Below are positions 1 to 13,800 of a DNA stretch of 64,000 nucleotides, in pieces. This DNA is from Yamagishiella unicocca (taxonomy: Eukaryota; Chlorophyta; Chlorophyceae; Chlamydomonadales; Volvocaceae). The stretch lies in NCBI GenBank assembly GCA_003116995.1, contig BDSL01000005.1, positions 372,001-436,000 on the forward strand, given 5' to 3'. The position numbers and the translations under genes are program-made. Every line of letters begins with the position of its first letter. Position 1 is the first letter of the stretch. Under the pieces are notes generated by a model. The model was not told the origin of the DNA. It saw only the letters and a program-made list of their open reading frames with translations, and made no database searches.

Positions 1-1
1 G

Positions 2-607
2 GCCAAGGCGGCGTCGGCGACTGCCGGCAAGAACGCCGCCGCCGTCAAGGCCGACCTGGAGGCAGAGACGACCCGGCAACGGATCCGAAGCACCGCCTGG
101 TTGCTGGGGGTGAGTCCTAGGGGCGGTCAGCTTGGGGCCTCCGCCGATGTGGGGTCTGCTGGGGCCTGATCTCCGGCTGCGGTTGCGGCAGCGGCAGTGG
201 CGCCGATGTGCTCCACGCGTGCCTAGTGCCTTGTGGGGTTCCCCGTTGAGACGTAGCTGGCGCCAACGTGCCTCCTCTCCAACGACTCATATGACCCCTG
301 GATTGCCTCCCAGCTACGGTACATTGCCGCATTGTCAGGGCGCTAACTGGGTCCAACCCGATCCACATACACACCCACAACTCCCCTTCCCTCCCCTCCC
401 CTCCCCGCCCTGCCCCACGTGTCCCCCCAGGTGACCTGGCGCCGCATCACAAACGAAACCTACACCTCCTTCCTGTGCCGAGTGCTGGGCTGGCCTGCCG
501 AGCTAGCCACCAGCCTCCACCGCACCCGCTGCACGCAGCAGATCGCGCGGGCGCTGGTCCGCGGCCACGACCTCAGCACCGTACCCAAGATGACCCCTCG
601 CCACTAG
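2..607 (+). CDS. 3' end of unrecognised gene (last two exons)
   Basis: Two exons can be joined: 2-109 and 431-607. The first ends in Gly at a GTGAGT donor; the second follows a CCCCCCAG acceptor. Both keep phase 0 and run to a TAG stop. The first exon gives an Ala/Lys-rich stretch and then an Arg-rich helix (TTRQRIRSTAWLLG). The last 58 residues begin VTWRRITNETY and include FLCRVLGWP. I do not recognise the family and name no function. The 5' part lies outside the window. Confidence rests on the matched phase and splice signals, not on homology. Confidence 0.6.
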
Positions 608-3600
608 GCGGGGCGGGAGCCCAGTCGCGGGGGCCGGAGGCTGGAGGCGGCTGCAGGCGGGCAGCGGCGATCCACGGCAGCGCGGTGATTGCTGCGGCTG
701 CGTGGGGGCACGGCTTTCGTAAGGAGTGGGTGGTTGGGTGCGGTGCGCGGGGTATTGCTGGGGACTGGCCTGCGCGGGTGGCTGCGCGGGTGGCCGTGGG
801 GAAAGACCTCGCCGTGGGGTGAGGCGGGCTGTGTTGGCATGGGACGGCGCGGGGATTGCATCCGGGATCGCGCCCGCGTGTTACGAGACGGGGGGAGCGT
901 CGAGGGATTAGCCCCGGCGGCGGCAGACGGGCGTCGAAAGCCTTCTGGACTGGAAAGTAGAAACGGCAGGCGTCGTACGGAGCAACGTAGTATTTGTTTT
1001 TTCTCGGGTGTGCTTTGAACGTACAGCATGGGCGTCTGTAGCGCCACGAGCGGGGATGCATGTGGGGTTGCAGGAGATGCATCGCTGATGCCCCCAATGG
1101 ACTCCAGGGGAGGGAAGGCCTCGGTGTGCCGCCCTGGTTCTCGTATGGTTCGTACGGAGGCGCCAACAGTGCGTTTGCTGCTGTCGTGAACGAGGCAATC
1201 GGAGTGGCACGGCTCAAGTACTCCGAAATGTTGCTGCCGTCCCCTGGCGCTGCAAGGGCGGGACCACGGAGCGAGGCCACACACCTGATGGCTGCCGGAA
1301 CCGAACGAGGCGATGGTGCGGTGGTCCTCGTTCTGCCTGCGACGAAGTGATGCATGCCCTAGCATCAGTGCGGGGCACATGTCAATGGAAGATTTCCGTG
1401 CGACGGCGTGACTGTGTTGTGTGCTGCCAATCCCGTACGGCTGCGGCTCATGGAACAGGGCCCACAGCTGCGGGTTTCAAGCTAAGATTGTAGTTCTTGT
1501 GCCGACTGGCATGCTTTGTGCCGGGGTGGCAAACTCGTTAGTTTGCGAATCAACAATAGTTGAGCTGACAGATATAGCTGACACCGCAGCGCCCTGCCGA
1601 TGGGCAGCCGTCTGAAGGTTACTTACGTGAACCCCGCCTCGCCGTTGGCTCAATGGATTACTGGCGTGGGTTTTTGGTCTGCAGGTGCGCGTCTGAAGGG
1701 ATGTGCATGTGGGCCTTGGAGCACGCCCTACCGTGCATGTGATCCGACAGCGCGCATATGATTATTACTTAGCAGTGCTTCTGGAGGTTGTAGTGTCGTT
1801 GCAGTATGTATGGCACGGGGCTGGCAAGCTTATCGTTGCAGGGTTGACAGCGATGTTGCCGCCAACCGTACAGGCCCACTGCTACCCGTTGGGGCCGTCC
1901 CGTTGGCGTTGTTCGTTCTCGTTCGGTTTCCAAAGGACTGCGCACTGCGGCGATGACTTGAAGCGCCTGGGGTGGCTTAGGGTCGATTATGTTTGTGGGA
2001 CACTCGTAAATACACTGCTGGTAGATTGAGGTGTGAGCATATGTATGTATGTCACACTTTGTGTAGCTCGTCACCTGGTTTGTCCTAAAGCTTTATCGCA
2101 CGTACGAGACCCACGCTGTACACGGCCCGCTCGGAACACGGCAACTTAGGACTTGGCCCTCCGCCCCAACGTGAGGTCAGGCCCGTCAGATAGGGCCGCT
2201 TGGCCGGGGGCAGGAAGGGGGACCCATCATGGTGTGAACCGCGACCGCGTACGTGCTAGTGTGCGACGTCCAAGGCAGTCACCACTTATTGCAACACGGC
2301 AGGGAGGGTGTACTCGCACGAGGGCCGGCAGGTGCACAGCTCTGGGACACGAGTCCTATAACGTCATACATAAGCCATGATAATATGCCGGCACGTCGAA
2401 TCCGCCGGCCTGTCAAAACGGTAGAGTGTCGACCGCATCCCCGTCGGTACACCATGTACACCTCGCCGATTCACCATCCCTGCCCAACATCTCAACTTGC
2501 CGCCCCCGCGCCGGAGATCGTGCCTTCCCCCAATATGTCAAGTCATGGTCAAGCCACATCCTGGTCAAGGCGCCACCTATGTACGTGCCGCCTGGCGCAT
2601 CGTCATGTGCTCCCAAAATCCCAATCCTCACATCGTGCAGGCGCAGCTGCACAGAGGCACTCGCACCGCCTACTCCAACCCCACCTGCAGCACCAACACA
2701 GCCAGTCAGACAGCCGCCAGCAAGCCGAGCAAGCCGTCAGCGAGTTACGGTAGCTACCACGCCAATATCACGCAGGAGCTCAATTGATTAACCGTCAGGT
2801 CCAGGTCCTGCCACAGCGACCTGCAACGCCTCCTACAGCACTCAACCTCCCACGCCGCCACACCCCGCCCATCCCTTTCCGCAGTCCTTCCACTCCCTGC
2901 CCGCCTTGTTGGCCCTGGTCCTGGTCCCTGCTGCCCGCCTCGCAGGCTTTGCTCTTCCCCATCGTCCACTTGGGGCGGGGAGGGAGGCAGCACGTGCGCA
3001 TTCCCGTGCACCCACACGGGTAGCCCCAACTCACGTGCACTTCACAACACATCACACCACACCACAGCCGCAATTCCGGCCACGTTCACTTCACAAGGAA
3101 ATCCCCTTGCCCCACCCATCCTCGCACGCGCGCTCATCCGCACTCGGTCTTGATCCCCGCTTCCTGTCAAACGTCCAAGCAGCCGCCGAGGACCGTCGCA
3201 CAGCCTTCCACGCACGCGCACAGACTGCAATCCGCCCCGCCGTCTTAAATGTACAAGTCATTTCACACTGCATGAGGCTGCGTTGGTTACGCTCAAATCT
3301 ACGCCCTCATATGTACTGCATACGAGGCTACCGTCACTGCCGCCGGCCCTGCTGTCACGTCGCGGGGCCGTGTGCGCAAACTGCAAACCACCCTGCACTG
3401 CACCGCAGCGCCCGGTACGACGCGGTACGGCCCCAGAGTCCAAACGGTCCCACCTGCCATCCACCGACGGCACCGCCGGGCGAAAGGCATCATCCTTGCT
3501 CACAACTGGTTGGTTAGTTGGTTGGTTAGTTGGTTGGTTGACCGGCCGCAGTTAATCGCTGCGTGCCGGCTCCACCGCGCGCCCAGGTGCAATGCCTCCC

Positions 3601-3938
3601 GCAACTCGCGCCACTGGCCGCTCTCCCGCCATAACCTAATGGCTGAGAGTGAAGCCCGTGCCGGGTGGTGCGGCCATGCAAAAATCAGGAGTAGCGGTTG
3701 CGCCTCCCTACTGTGCTGCGAGCGCAAAGCAAACCATGCGGCTAACGCACCGGCGCCGCCTCCGGCCTGATGATGATGACGATGACAGCGGTGTGGATCC
3801 CGGCATGTTGGGCCCCACCGGCCGACCTGGTCGTATCGAATCGCGCACTCTGCGGCCCGCGCGCTTATGGCGCCGCCATTCGAGGCCGTCATCAGACCAG
3901 GGCCAAGCCATCGGGACATCGGTCCCTCGCGACACCAC
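608..3938. other. Convergent intergenic region without a recognisable gene
   Basis: Between the stop of the left-hand gene (+) and the stop of the NLR-like gene (-) lie 3.3 kb. It should hold both 3' UTRs. Open frames here are short, overlap on both strands, and show no domain or phase-consistent splicing. A TTGG-rich simple repeat (units of GGTTGGTTAGTT) occupies about 3507-3541. I found no clear TGTAA signal for either gene in this stretch. Confidence 0.6.
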
Positions 3939-4791
3939 CTAGCCGCCGCGGCTCCCACCCAGGCTGCTACCTCGCGAGCGCGCCGACCCCCGGTCGGAGT
4001 TCATGCTGGGGCCCCTCTTGATGCCCCGGGTCTGGCCGTCCGGCTGCAGTGGCTGCGGCGGCAGCTCCCGCCCCTTGTCGCCGCCATTGGAGCTAGAGCC
4101 CGAGATGCGGCGGTGGATGCTGCTGTAGGTCGCTGGGCGGCTTTGACGGGCTTGGTGCTCAACGTCCTTATTGTTAATGTACGGTTGGTAGCGGCCGCCG
4201 CCACCGCTGCCGCCGCCGCTGCTGCGGGCGGTGGGGACCTGGCTGCCGCCGCCGCTGCCGCCACCGCTGCCGCCGCCGCTGCCGCTGCTGCGGGCGGTGG
4301 GGACGTGGCTGATATGTTCGTGGTCGTAGTCTTGGTCTTCACCGTAGGAGCTGCTGACCAGATCACCGTCCACGAGGCGGGGGCTGTTGGTGACGAAGAG
4401 CGGGTTGTGAACCTTTACGCCGTGGGGGACCCGTGGGTCGCCCGGCGCGCCGCCGACGCCGTTGGGCAGTATGGAGCCAGCACCGGGGCGGCCAGCCGCC
4501 TGGGCGGCCCACGAGGTGGCTTGTGTCCTGCAGGCAGGTGGCCGGATGGGGAGGGTGGGAGGGTCGCTGGGCAGCAGGCGGCGCGGAGTGGCAAGGTTGC
4601 CAGAATGACTCGGTGGCGGCAGGAGGCGCCATGGAGGATTTGCCTTTCCGGACCGCGCGTAATGCAAGCCCCCCAAAACTCCAATGCGGCACCGCCAGCA
4701 GCACATCCTAGCTTCCAGCTCCGTGCGTTCCATTCACATCCAGTTTTCTCCCACCCTTCCCCCGCACCAACGGCACGCACACCAGCGACCA

Positions 4792-4838
<47 letters not shown>

Positions 4839-7800
4839 CAGCATTTTTAAAACACGCGCGCAGAGGCGCGCTTACTTTTGCTTGGCTCTCATGAGGTAGG
4901 CGGCGGTGTAGGAGCCCGCAACGCGAGCTGCGGGTGACGAGACGGCGCCCTCGTGCACGTCATGCGGGGGCCCCTCGCCCTCCATGCGCGGCGACACCAC
5001 CCCCTCGTGCACCACGAAGGCGGGGGAGGAGTAGAGCGTCCAAGATGCGGCGACCGGTTCGGAGGCCTCAGCCGGCCCCCCATTCACGCTAGCAGGACTA
5101 GCAGCGGTAGTAGAAGAAGCCGGTGGTGGCGTGGGAATGCGGCTGGCCCGGGAGCGCTGGCTGGACGCGGTGAAGGACGGCGGGAGGGGGATGCGGGCCA
5201 CGCTCCTGGCCTTTGCGAGTTTCGCGGTTGCTTCGGAGGGCGTGTCCCGTGGGGTGGCGCCGTCGTCGCTGGAGCTGGAAGCCGTCCGCAAGCCCGCGGA
5301 TGGAGTCATGGGCGCCTCCCAGTCTGTCAGGCTGGACACGGAGCGCGTGATGCCGCTCAGCCCCTCAGCGGGGACCCCCGCCGCCTCTGCCCTCCCAGGC
5401 TCCGAAGCCACTGCTGCAGCTGCTGCTACCGCTGTGGGTGCGGCGATCGCAAGATCCGCTGGCGGCAAGTCGGCGGCCTGGTCCGCCTTGTCGGCTGGCT
5501 CACTGCCGGCCGCAACCGCGGTCCCATTCACTCCACCCTGCTCCTGCTCCGCTGGGCTGCTGCTGCCGTCAATGACAAGCGCCGCCGCCGCCGCCGCTAC
5601 CGATGCTGCTACTGCCACGTCTGCTGCTGTTGCTGCAGGGCGCTCCAGGGAGGCCTCAGGTGGCGGCACGTGGGCGGCAGCGTCCGCTGCCCGCGGTGCC
5701 GCGCCTTCTTGCCCTGGCCCGGCTGCCTCCACCTCTCCCGCCACAGCAGCAGCCCTCCCCACTGCCCTGGCAGCCACGTCAGCCACATGATCGCCAGCAG
5801 TCGCCGCCTCCACCTCGCCAGCACCTGCTGCCGTCACCGCCGCCTCTTGTGGCGCCGCTCCAAAGGGCGGCTCCTGGAGCTCGGCTTGCGGCTGCTGACA
5901 GTCGTCGGCGACGCCGCCGCGGACCACTGCCGCCGCCGCGACCGCTGGGACGGCGGCGGCGGCGGCGATGACGGCGGCGGCGGTATGCGCCCTGGGCGAC
6001 ACCTCGGGCAGCGGCTCCGCGACAGATGCGGCTTCCTGGGAACTGGCTGCTGCGCTGACAGCACCCGCTCCTACCTCTGAAGCGGCCCCACCGGCGTCGC
6101 CTGCCTGGCTGTGAACCGGAGGCGCGACAGCCGCTGCCGCCACTGCAGTTGTTGCCACTGCGGCTGCGGCTGCTGTGGTGGCCAAGTAGTCTGGCGGCGT
6201 CCGTGGCGATGGGGAGCCCTCGCCCGCCGTGCCTATCTCCATCACCTCCTCATAGGCAGCAGCAGCGATGCCTCCTCCTCCACCTCCACCTCCACCACCT
6301 CCACCTCCTCCTCCACCTCGGCCCTCACCGCCTGCAATGTAATCCACCGCACAGGACATTGAGTCGCTGGTGCGCTCCACAACCGCCAAACCGTCGCTGT
6401 CCGAGACCCCCGGCGCAGCCCCCAACGCCAGCCCGGCCAGGAGGGCGCCAGCTGCCGACCAGCGGGCAGCATCTGGCTCCGTGCCCTGATCGCCACCCGG
6501 GGATGCTGCCATGGCAGCCGCCGCCGTCTCCGCGGTTGTATCCGCAGCTGGAGAACCCGTCTTTGTCCGCGCGTCGTGGTCTGCTTTGGGCTCTTGCGGT
6601 GACGCGGCGGGCGCAAGTGCTGCCGCAGTAGCGGCAGCAGCAGCCGCGGCGGCGGTGGCGATGGAGTATGGGCTACTGCTGCCGACAGCGTCGACGACAG
6701 GGGCAGCTGCTACTGCCGCCGCATCGCCTTCCAAGGCCTCCCCGGGCAGTGCGTTCTGCGCCTGTTCGACGGCGGGGACGGACGCCCGAGGTGACGCGCC
6801 CTCCGATCCAACAGAGCCGCCAGCAGCCGCGGCGGCAACAACTGCCGCAGTAGCGCCCAGTAGATCGGTCGCTGAGCCCTCGCCGTCAGCAGGCTGAGTT
6901 GCCTCCGCCTCCGCCGCCTCCGTCACCGCCGCCTTCGTCACCGCCGCGTCCGTCACCGCCAGCACGCTCGCCAGGGCCCCCTCGACCGGCATCCACACCC
7001 CGGGGGATTGGGTGTCGGCGGCCTGGGGTAGCTGTGGGGAGCTGGGAACAGCATCGTGGCCATCCGATGGTGACCCCGACGCACCAATCCCAGCTAGGGC
7101 TGTCGGCAGCTCCACCTTCACCTCCTGCACCGGCGACTCAGTGACTGAGGCAGCAGCCTTCGCGAAAGCCGCTGCTGCTTCTGGGGCTGATGGTGTCGAT
7201 GGTGTCGATGAAGATAAAGCAGCAAGTGAGGCGGCGGCGACGGGTTGTGACGCCGGCTCCGCATCCTGACCTTGAGCGACGCTGGGGCTCGCGGCATGTT
7301 CCGCCGCTGAGGCGACAGCCTCCCCGGCGCGCGCCTCCTGCTCCGTCACCTCCTCCTCCTCCTCCGGTCGCTGCGGCTTCTCCACCTCCCCCTCCGGCCG
7401 CTGCGGCTGCTGGTCTCTGGAGGACGCGGCGAGGATGAGTGCGCCGCCGGGAACCCCAGGCAGCGCCTCCGCCTCCGCTGGCAGCAGCTCCAGAGGGGCC
7501 TCGGCCGTCGCGTGGGTCGCAGGTCGCGGGCTCGCCGACCCCTCTCCCGCACTGCCCAGCTGCGCAGCTGAGGTAGCGGCAACTTCGACGGCAACAGCAA
7601 CCCCGTCGGGGCTGCTGCTGCTGCCGCCACCTGCGTCGTACGCCGTGGGACTGGCAGCCAGCACGCCGGCAGCCGCGGCGGACCCCGTGGACTCCACGAC
7701 CACCGCCTCCGGCGGCTCCAGGCCGCCGCCAGGGGTGCTGCCAGGGGTGCTGTCAGGTTCGCTTCTCGCCTCTGCTGCTGCCGCTGTTGCTGCTGCCGCT

Positions 7801-10800
7801 GCCGTCCCGCCTGCGGCCGCATCCACCCAGCGCCCTGTCCCTTCGCCGCCGGCGTCGCTCGGTGTGCCGTCCGCCACCTCCGAGGTCGCGGTGGCGGCAG
7901 GCGCGCCGCCGGCCACGACGGAAGCGGACGCCGACACCTCGGCCGGGTCCGTGAACATGAGCTCGCGGGGCCGGGGAGTTCCGATCGAGGAGTCGGTGGC
8001 GGCGGTAGCCCAGGAGAGCCATGGCGCCCGCTGTGAGGGGTTGGAGGGGCCGGGTGTGGAGCTGGGCGTGGGGAAGACAATGCCGCCGCGGTAGGCTCTT
8101 GAGTCCTGCTGGCGCGGCTCGGTGGGGGAGAAGGCGGACCAGGACATCTGCGCGACAGGCGTGCCAACGTCGTCGCTCTTGGCGCTGGTGGTGGCGGCGT
8201 CGCCGCCGCCCTCCGCCATGCTGCCGGTCTCGGGGGAGGGCTCGGCGCCGGTGCGCATCGGCGGCTGCGGCAGGCTGTAGTCGTTGGGGCTGAAGAGGTG
8301 GGGGCTGGCGCTGGTGCCGGCGATGGAGGTTTGGCGGGGGATGGCCAGGGTGAGGGGCGAGGGGTGCAGGTGGGGGACGGCGGGCTCCGAGAAGCGCGCG
8401 CGGACGGGGGTGGACCAGACGTCGCTGCCGTTGGGTCCGACAGACCCCGCGTTGGATGCCGCCGTGGAGAGCGGCAGGTTGAGGGGCATGTCGGCGCCGT
8501 CAGGGCCGCCGGCGGTGCGTCCGGCCATGGTGAAGAAGTCCTCCTCCTCCACTGGCCCCGCCGCCGGCGGCGGCGGCGGCTGCGCCGCCGCCGCTGCCGC
8601 CGCCGCCGCTGCCGCCGCCGCCGCTGCCGCCGCTGCCGCCGCAACCCCCTCCACCTCCAGCTCTATCCCCCCAGCGTCAGTGAAGTCCTCGGGGGCATCA
8701 GCCCAGAGCTCCGTGGTCGCAGCCGACGGCATTCGGGACGCCATGACCGAGCCCGGGGCCCAGGGCCCAGGTGCTTCCGCCTCCGCTTCAATCTCCGACA
8801 CCCGCCCCCGCTGCGCCACCCCCTCGTCCTGCTCCTCCGCCTCCGCCCGCTCCACCACTCCCCCCAGCACCGGACTAGCTCTAGAAGGCGACCCCGACGC
8901 GGCCCTGGCCAGCTGCTCGGCTTCCACCGCCTCCAACGCCGCCAGCGCCGAAGCCTCCGCGACACCGGGCTGGATGCTGTCCGCTGGGATGAGGGGCGCA
9001 GGGTACGACACGTGCCGTACCGCCCTGGTGGTGCTGGCGGGCGCCGCCACGCCGGCGGCGTCGGCCGCGTCCATCTTCGCCGCCAGGTCCTGCGGCGTCC
9101 GTCGAGGCTGTGGTGAGTGCGGCGAGCTGTCCCCCCCCGGGACCAGGACGATCAGCCGCGGGGACGGCATCAGCAGCGGCGGCAGGCGGCCGGACGGCGG
9201 CGGCGACGAGGGGGCGGCCGCCTCTTCGCTGTCGCCGCTGCCGTCGGGTAGGGGCACCTGGACGATGGGGGAGCGCTGCAGCAGCGAGCTCTCCCGCAGC
9301 AACTGGCCGGGGGTTGCGCCCCGGCTGGCGGAGCCACGGCCGGGGGTGCAACAAGCGAACTGCTCGGCGGCGGCAATGGCCGCCCTTTCTGCGGCGGCGG
9401 CCGCAGCCGCCGAGTCGACCAGGTTCTCCAGGACCACCGACTCTGTGGGCCGGGGCCGTGCGACCGCCGGGGCCGTGCCGATGTCGCACGCCGCCGCCGC
9501 CATCGCCACGGCGTGAAGCCGGACGGCGTGGGCGTGGAGCATCACGGCCGCAGCCGCTGCCGGCTTGTGCTTCTGGCGCAGCGCTAGCGCGACCAGCGCC
9601 AGACACTCCGCCACCTGGAGCGATAAGGATGAGGCAGAAGGTTTGAGATCCTCGGTTGGCATCTGGCGGAGGAGGGCCGCGGCGGGCGCGCCGACCCTGC
9701 ACCTTTCCACCACCCCCACACCCCTCTCCGCCGCCTTTGTTCTGCGTGGGTTCTTACATGCACCCCTCTGTTCCTCCCTCCCCATGCGCTTCCCCCCTCC
9801 CTCCCTCCTTCGCCCCCACCTGCGCCCGCGCCCCCTTCCTTTGCGACCTCCCTCCCTCGCCCCCACCTGCGGCGTGCCGTCACCCAGGATCTCCAGGACG
9901 ATGCCCAGCGCCACCAGGCCGCAGCTGAGCGCCTCGTCCGGCTGGTTGCGGCGGCACATGACCGACCCACGGGCCACCTCCACCTCCGCGACGTCCAGGT
10001 TGAACTTGCCCTGCGCGGCATCGCGGTGGAACATCCCCCGACAGGTTTAGTGCAGACAGGATGGCCTGATCAGGACCCCAAAACCCTGGTGCCCTAAGCC
10101 CTAAACCCCAAAAGCAAAAAACACCCGGTGCCCCCAATCCCCCCCTGGCGACGCCCACCCCTGAAAGCCCCACCTGCGACAGCTGCTGAACGTAGAGGCA
10201 GTCCTTCAGCTGATCATCAAGCGGCCGCCGTGATGTGGCCGCGGCGGGCTCCACTACCCCACGCTTCGGCACCGCGGCCGCCGCCACCGGCAACACCGCA
10301 CCGCTTGCCGGCGGCGCCGGCGCCGGTTGGATCTCCGAGCTGCACCGCGCCGCCGCCAGCATCGCTCGGCCCACTCGGAAGTGGCTCTGGCCGTACAGCT
10401 GCATCAGCAGCCGGGCCGCGGCGTCGTAGTGCGCGGCGGCCTCCGGCGGCGGCCGCTTGAGGCGCAGGCACAGGTCGCCCAGCTGCATGCGCGCCTGGGC
10501 GCCCTCCAGTGACTGCGTCATGCCCGCCGCCGCCAGCAGCTCCTGGAAGAGCTCCAGGTGGCGGAAGGCGGTGGCGTAGTGCTGGGACGCCGCGGACAGC
10601 TCGGCGTGCGCGAGGACCAGCTGGGCCACCTGCGGCCGTGTAAGTGTGTGTGTGTGTGTGGGGGGATTTTAAGGAAGACCCGTGGACGCGAGAAAAACAA
10701 AACGTGTAAGAAAGATATTACTTTTAGGACAGTCGTGTGGAGATGGAGATGCATGCAGGAGAACTTGGCGGCGGGAAATTAAAGCCGGAGGCCGTATGTG

Positions 10801-13800
10801 GGCGTGTTGGGGGGAGGGACAGGGAGGAGGCCCGTGGGCACGATATCACAGCAGGAGATTTCTAGCGGAGAAGAGGATGGAGGAGCAATGGAGCCCCTGG
10901 ACGGGTGGATGGCAGCTGTGTAGGCATGGGTAACTTGACTACCACATGGCGTGTGGTGCATAATGGCCACCGAAGGAATGGGCGAAGAAGCGCCCGGCCT
11001 CACACCGCCCACAAATCGCCCCTAGTGTTCCGTACGGAAGGCCGCGGCCATTTCCGCCTCTGCTCCCATCGCCATCGCCCTGTTCCGCCCGCTGTTCCGC
11101 CCGCTGCTCCCCAGGCGATCCTGCCGTACCTGCGGCGGTATCCCCGCCAGCTCAGACGACGACGACGACTTGCCGGGTACCATCGCCCCCATCACACCAC
11201 CACCCCCTCCGCCGGCTGCCGCTCCTCCTCCTCCTGCCCCTGCTTCCGCTCCGTCGGCGCTCTTCGTATCACGCTGCTGCGCCGCCGGCTTATTGGCCTC
11301 CACCCGCGCCGCCAGCAGCGGGTAGAGCTCCCTCGCCAGTGCGTCCCCCGCCGCCAGCTGCTGCGCCGCGGCGTGCAGGTCCATGAGGTGCGCGTGCGCC
11401 CGTGACGCCGTGACGTGGCTAGTCAGGCGGTCGTGGGGCGATGGGAGCGACGGCACGAGTTCCGACAAGTCCAGGGAGGCGCGAGCCAGCTGGCTGGGCA
11501 GCAGCACGTGGCGGCAGATGTTGTTGAGGTGGCGGGACATGACTGCGGTGTGTGTGAAAGGGGGGAGGGGGGGGAGGGAGGTTTGTTGGGGGGGATAGGA
11601 GAGTGGGGAGGTAAAATGAACGCGGTGGGGGGTAGGGCTGGGTAGGGTTGGGCTGGCCAAATGGGTTATTTCCAAATGGGCTAAGCCCAAAGGCTGCTAG
11701 CCAAGAAGATGGAACAAAGTAGGACGGCTGTGAAGCGGCAGGTGAGGAGATGTGTGCTATCGGCAGGGTGTGGAAGCCGAACAGAGCATCCCCCGCCACT
11801 CACATGCGGCGAAGGCCACTGCGGTCGCGCCGGACGGCGCGGTACGGCAGATCCAGGCGGGCACCATCAGCAGAGCGCGATCCCCCAGGGAGCGGCTGTT
11901 GTTGTACAGCCGTAGTGCGGCGACACGGCAGCCGTTGGCGTACAGCTCTCCGACCTGCCGGGGTACGGCACGACACGGCAGGCGTACGACCGGTGGGCGC
12001 CGTCCAGCATCAGGAAAAGAGCGTGCGTGTGTGTGTATTTGTGGCTTAGGCTGCAGGCTAGGAATTGACCTTAACGTGATAGGCTCCGCTAGTGCTCTGT
12101 GACGAGGCAAGTGGTTCTGCGGGGTTGGTTCGCATGCTGCCTTGCAGCACAGTATGTTTCACACAGGAAAGGAATGAAATAATCGCACGGCCGTATCCTT
12201 TTTATATATTAGTTATTTATTATTATTTTATTATTATATATTATTATTTATTATTATATATTATTCTATTATATTTTCTGGGGACACGAGGATGTGGATG
12301 GCCCGAGTGTGTGGGAGTGGAGGGGAGGTTGGCTTGTTTGTATGGCCATGCCCCACTCCGCTGCCCCTCCCCCTCCCTCGCCGCCCCACCTGTGCCAGCA
12401 GACCGTCCAGGTGCTGCACCAGCACACTCAACCGGATGCCGGTCTCCCTGCGGTGGACAAAGGAGGGCAGAGGAGGTCAACGGGAGGCGCCGTCGGCGTT
12501 ACTATGCGGGGCGTCAGCACCAGGCGACCCGTGGGTCCCACCCACGACCCTGTGGGAGCACACACCGGGTCGCGCCGCCTGCAGTGTCCTCCCCACCAAC
12601 GTGACGTAAACATGTTCCTCTATTTCGGCCCCCGGGTTCCTCTTGAGCAAAACCAACATCACCGGGGGTTCGGGGGCCCCGGGTATCGGACTCACTTGGA
12701 CGCAGTGCTGTGTGGCCGCCCTCCCGCGCTGCTCTTCCTCCCGGCAGTGCTGCTGCGGCGCCCGCCCGCCGCAGCGGACGGCACCGGCTCCAGCGCGGGC
12801 ACACTGGCGCCGCCGTCAGCGACTCCGCCGTACGACAGCGCGCTCGCGCCTACAGTCGACCGCCTGGGGCTGCCCTTCGGACTGGCCTTGGGGCTGCCCT
12901 TGGCCGCCACCAGGGCGGCAACCGCCAGCGGGACTCCGTGCGCCACGGGAATCACCAGGGAGGTGCTGTGCCGCAGCATCCAACGACTCACGTGGCCGAC
13001 GACGTCGTGGCGCTGACTCAGATCCTGTGCGGGGCGTCGGGGGTGTACAGGGGCAGAGACAAGCCCAGTGAATCAACGAGGAACAAGAAGAAGAAGTTGC
13101 ATTACTAGAGCAGTTTGGAGGAGGGGGCCAGGGGCAGGAATGCATGGGTAAGAGCATGGGTTAAGGGTCCGAACAGTCCCAACCGCCGCCGTACCTGGTA
13201 CGTCAGCAGGCCCCTGTCGTACAGGCAGCACAGGCCGGCTCGGACCAGCCCCGGGTGGCCGAGGAAGGCCGCCGCCGCCGTGACGTCTTCCTCCTCCAGC
13301 GGGCAGCCCAGCGACACCAGGCAGCACAGCACGGCGCGCGCGTCGGTCGGCAGGTGCGCCACACTGTGGGAGACCAGCTTGGCGGAGAAGGCCGCCACGG
13401 CAACCTGACGGCAGCCAACGGAAACCGCGTGGGCGGTTGGCGGTTGGTGGTTGAAGGAAGATCGCAGGGGAAGCCTCATCTCACGCCGCATAGTAAATAG
13501 CGATCCGCCCCGTTTCAATGTCCGCCAGCACGCTCATTACTATTGTCCTGCGCACCCCGGCCCCCAAACCCGTTCCACCGATGAACTCCTAGGACGTCTG
13601 AAATGACTCACGTCGGGAGCTGTGTTGTCCTGAGCCTGCCTCAGCGCGTCAGCAGCCCACGCGGCCACCGCCGTGATGTCCCCGGTGCCGCAGTGGACAG
13701 CTCGGCCCGCCAGTCGCAGCAGCCCGGGGAGCCGATCACACGCCTGTGGGCGGGCAGGGAGAGAGGCGGGGAGGCAGGGAGGCGGGGAGGCAGGGAGGCG

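Noticed and set aside
573..1380. Minus-strand frames of about 260 residues
   Set aside because: Composition-driven frames over the 3' end of the left-hand gene; no recognisable domain, and two overlapping frames are equally open.
3867..4850. Plus-strand frame of 327 residues with Ala runs and a His-Thr tail
   Set aside because: It runs antisense through the last exon of the NLR-like gene and then through a CA microsatellite; the minus-strand reading is supported by splice phase.
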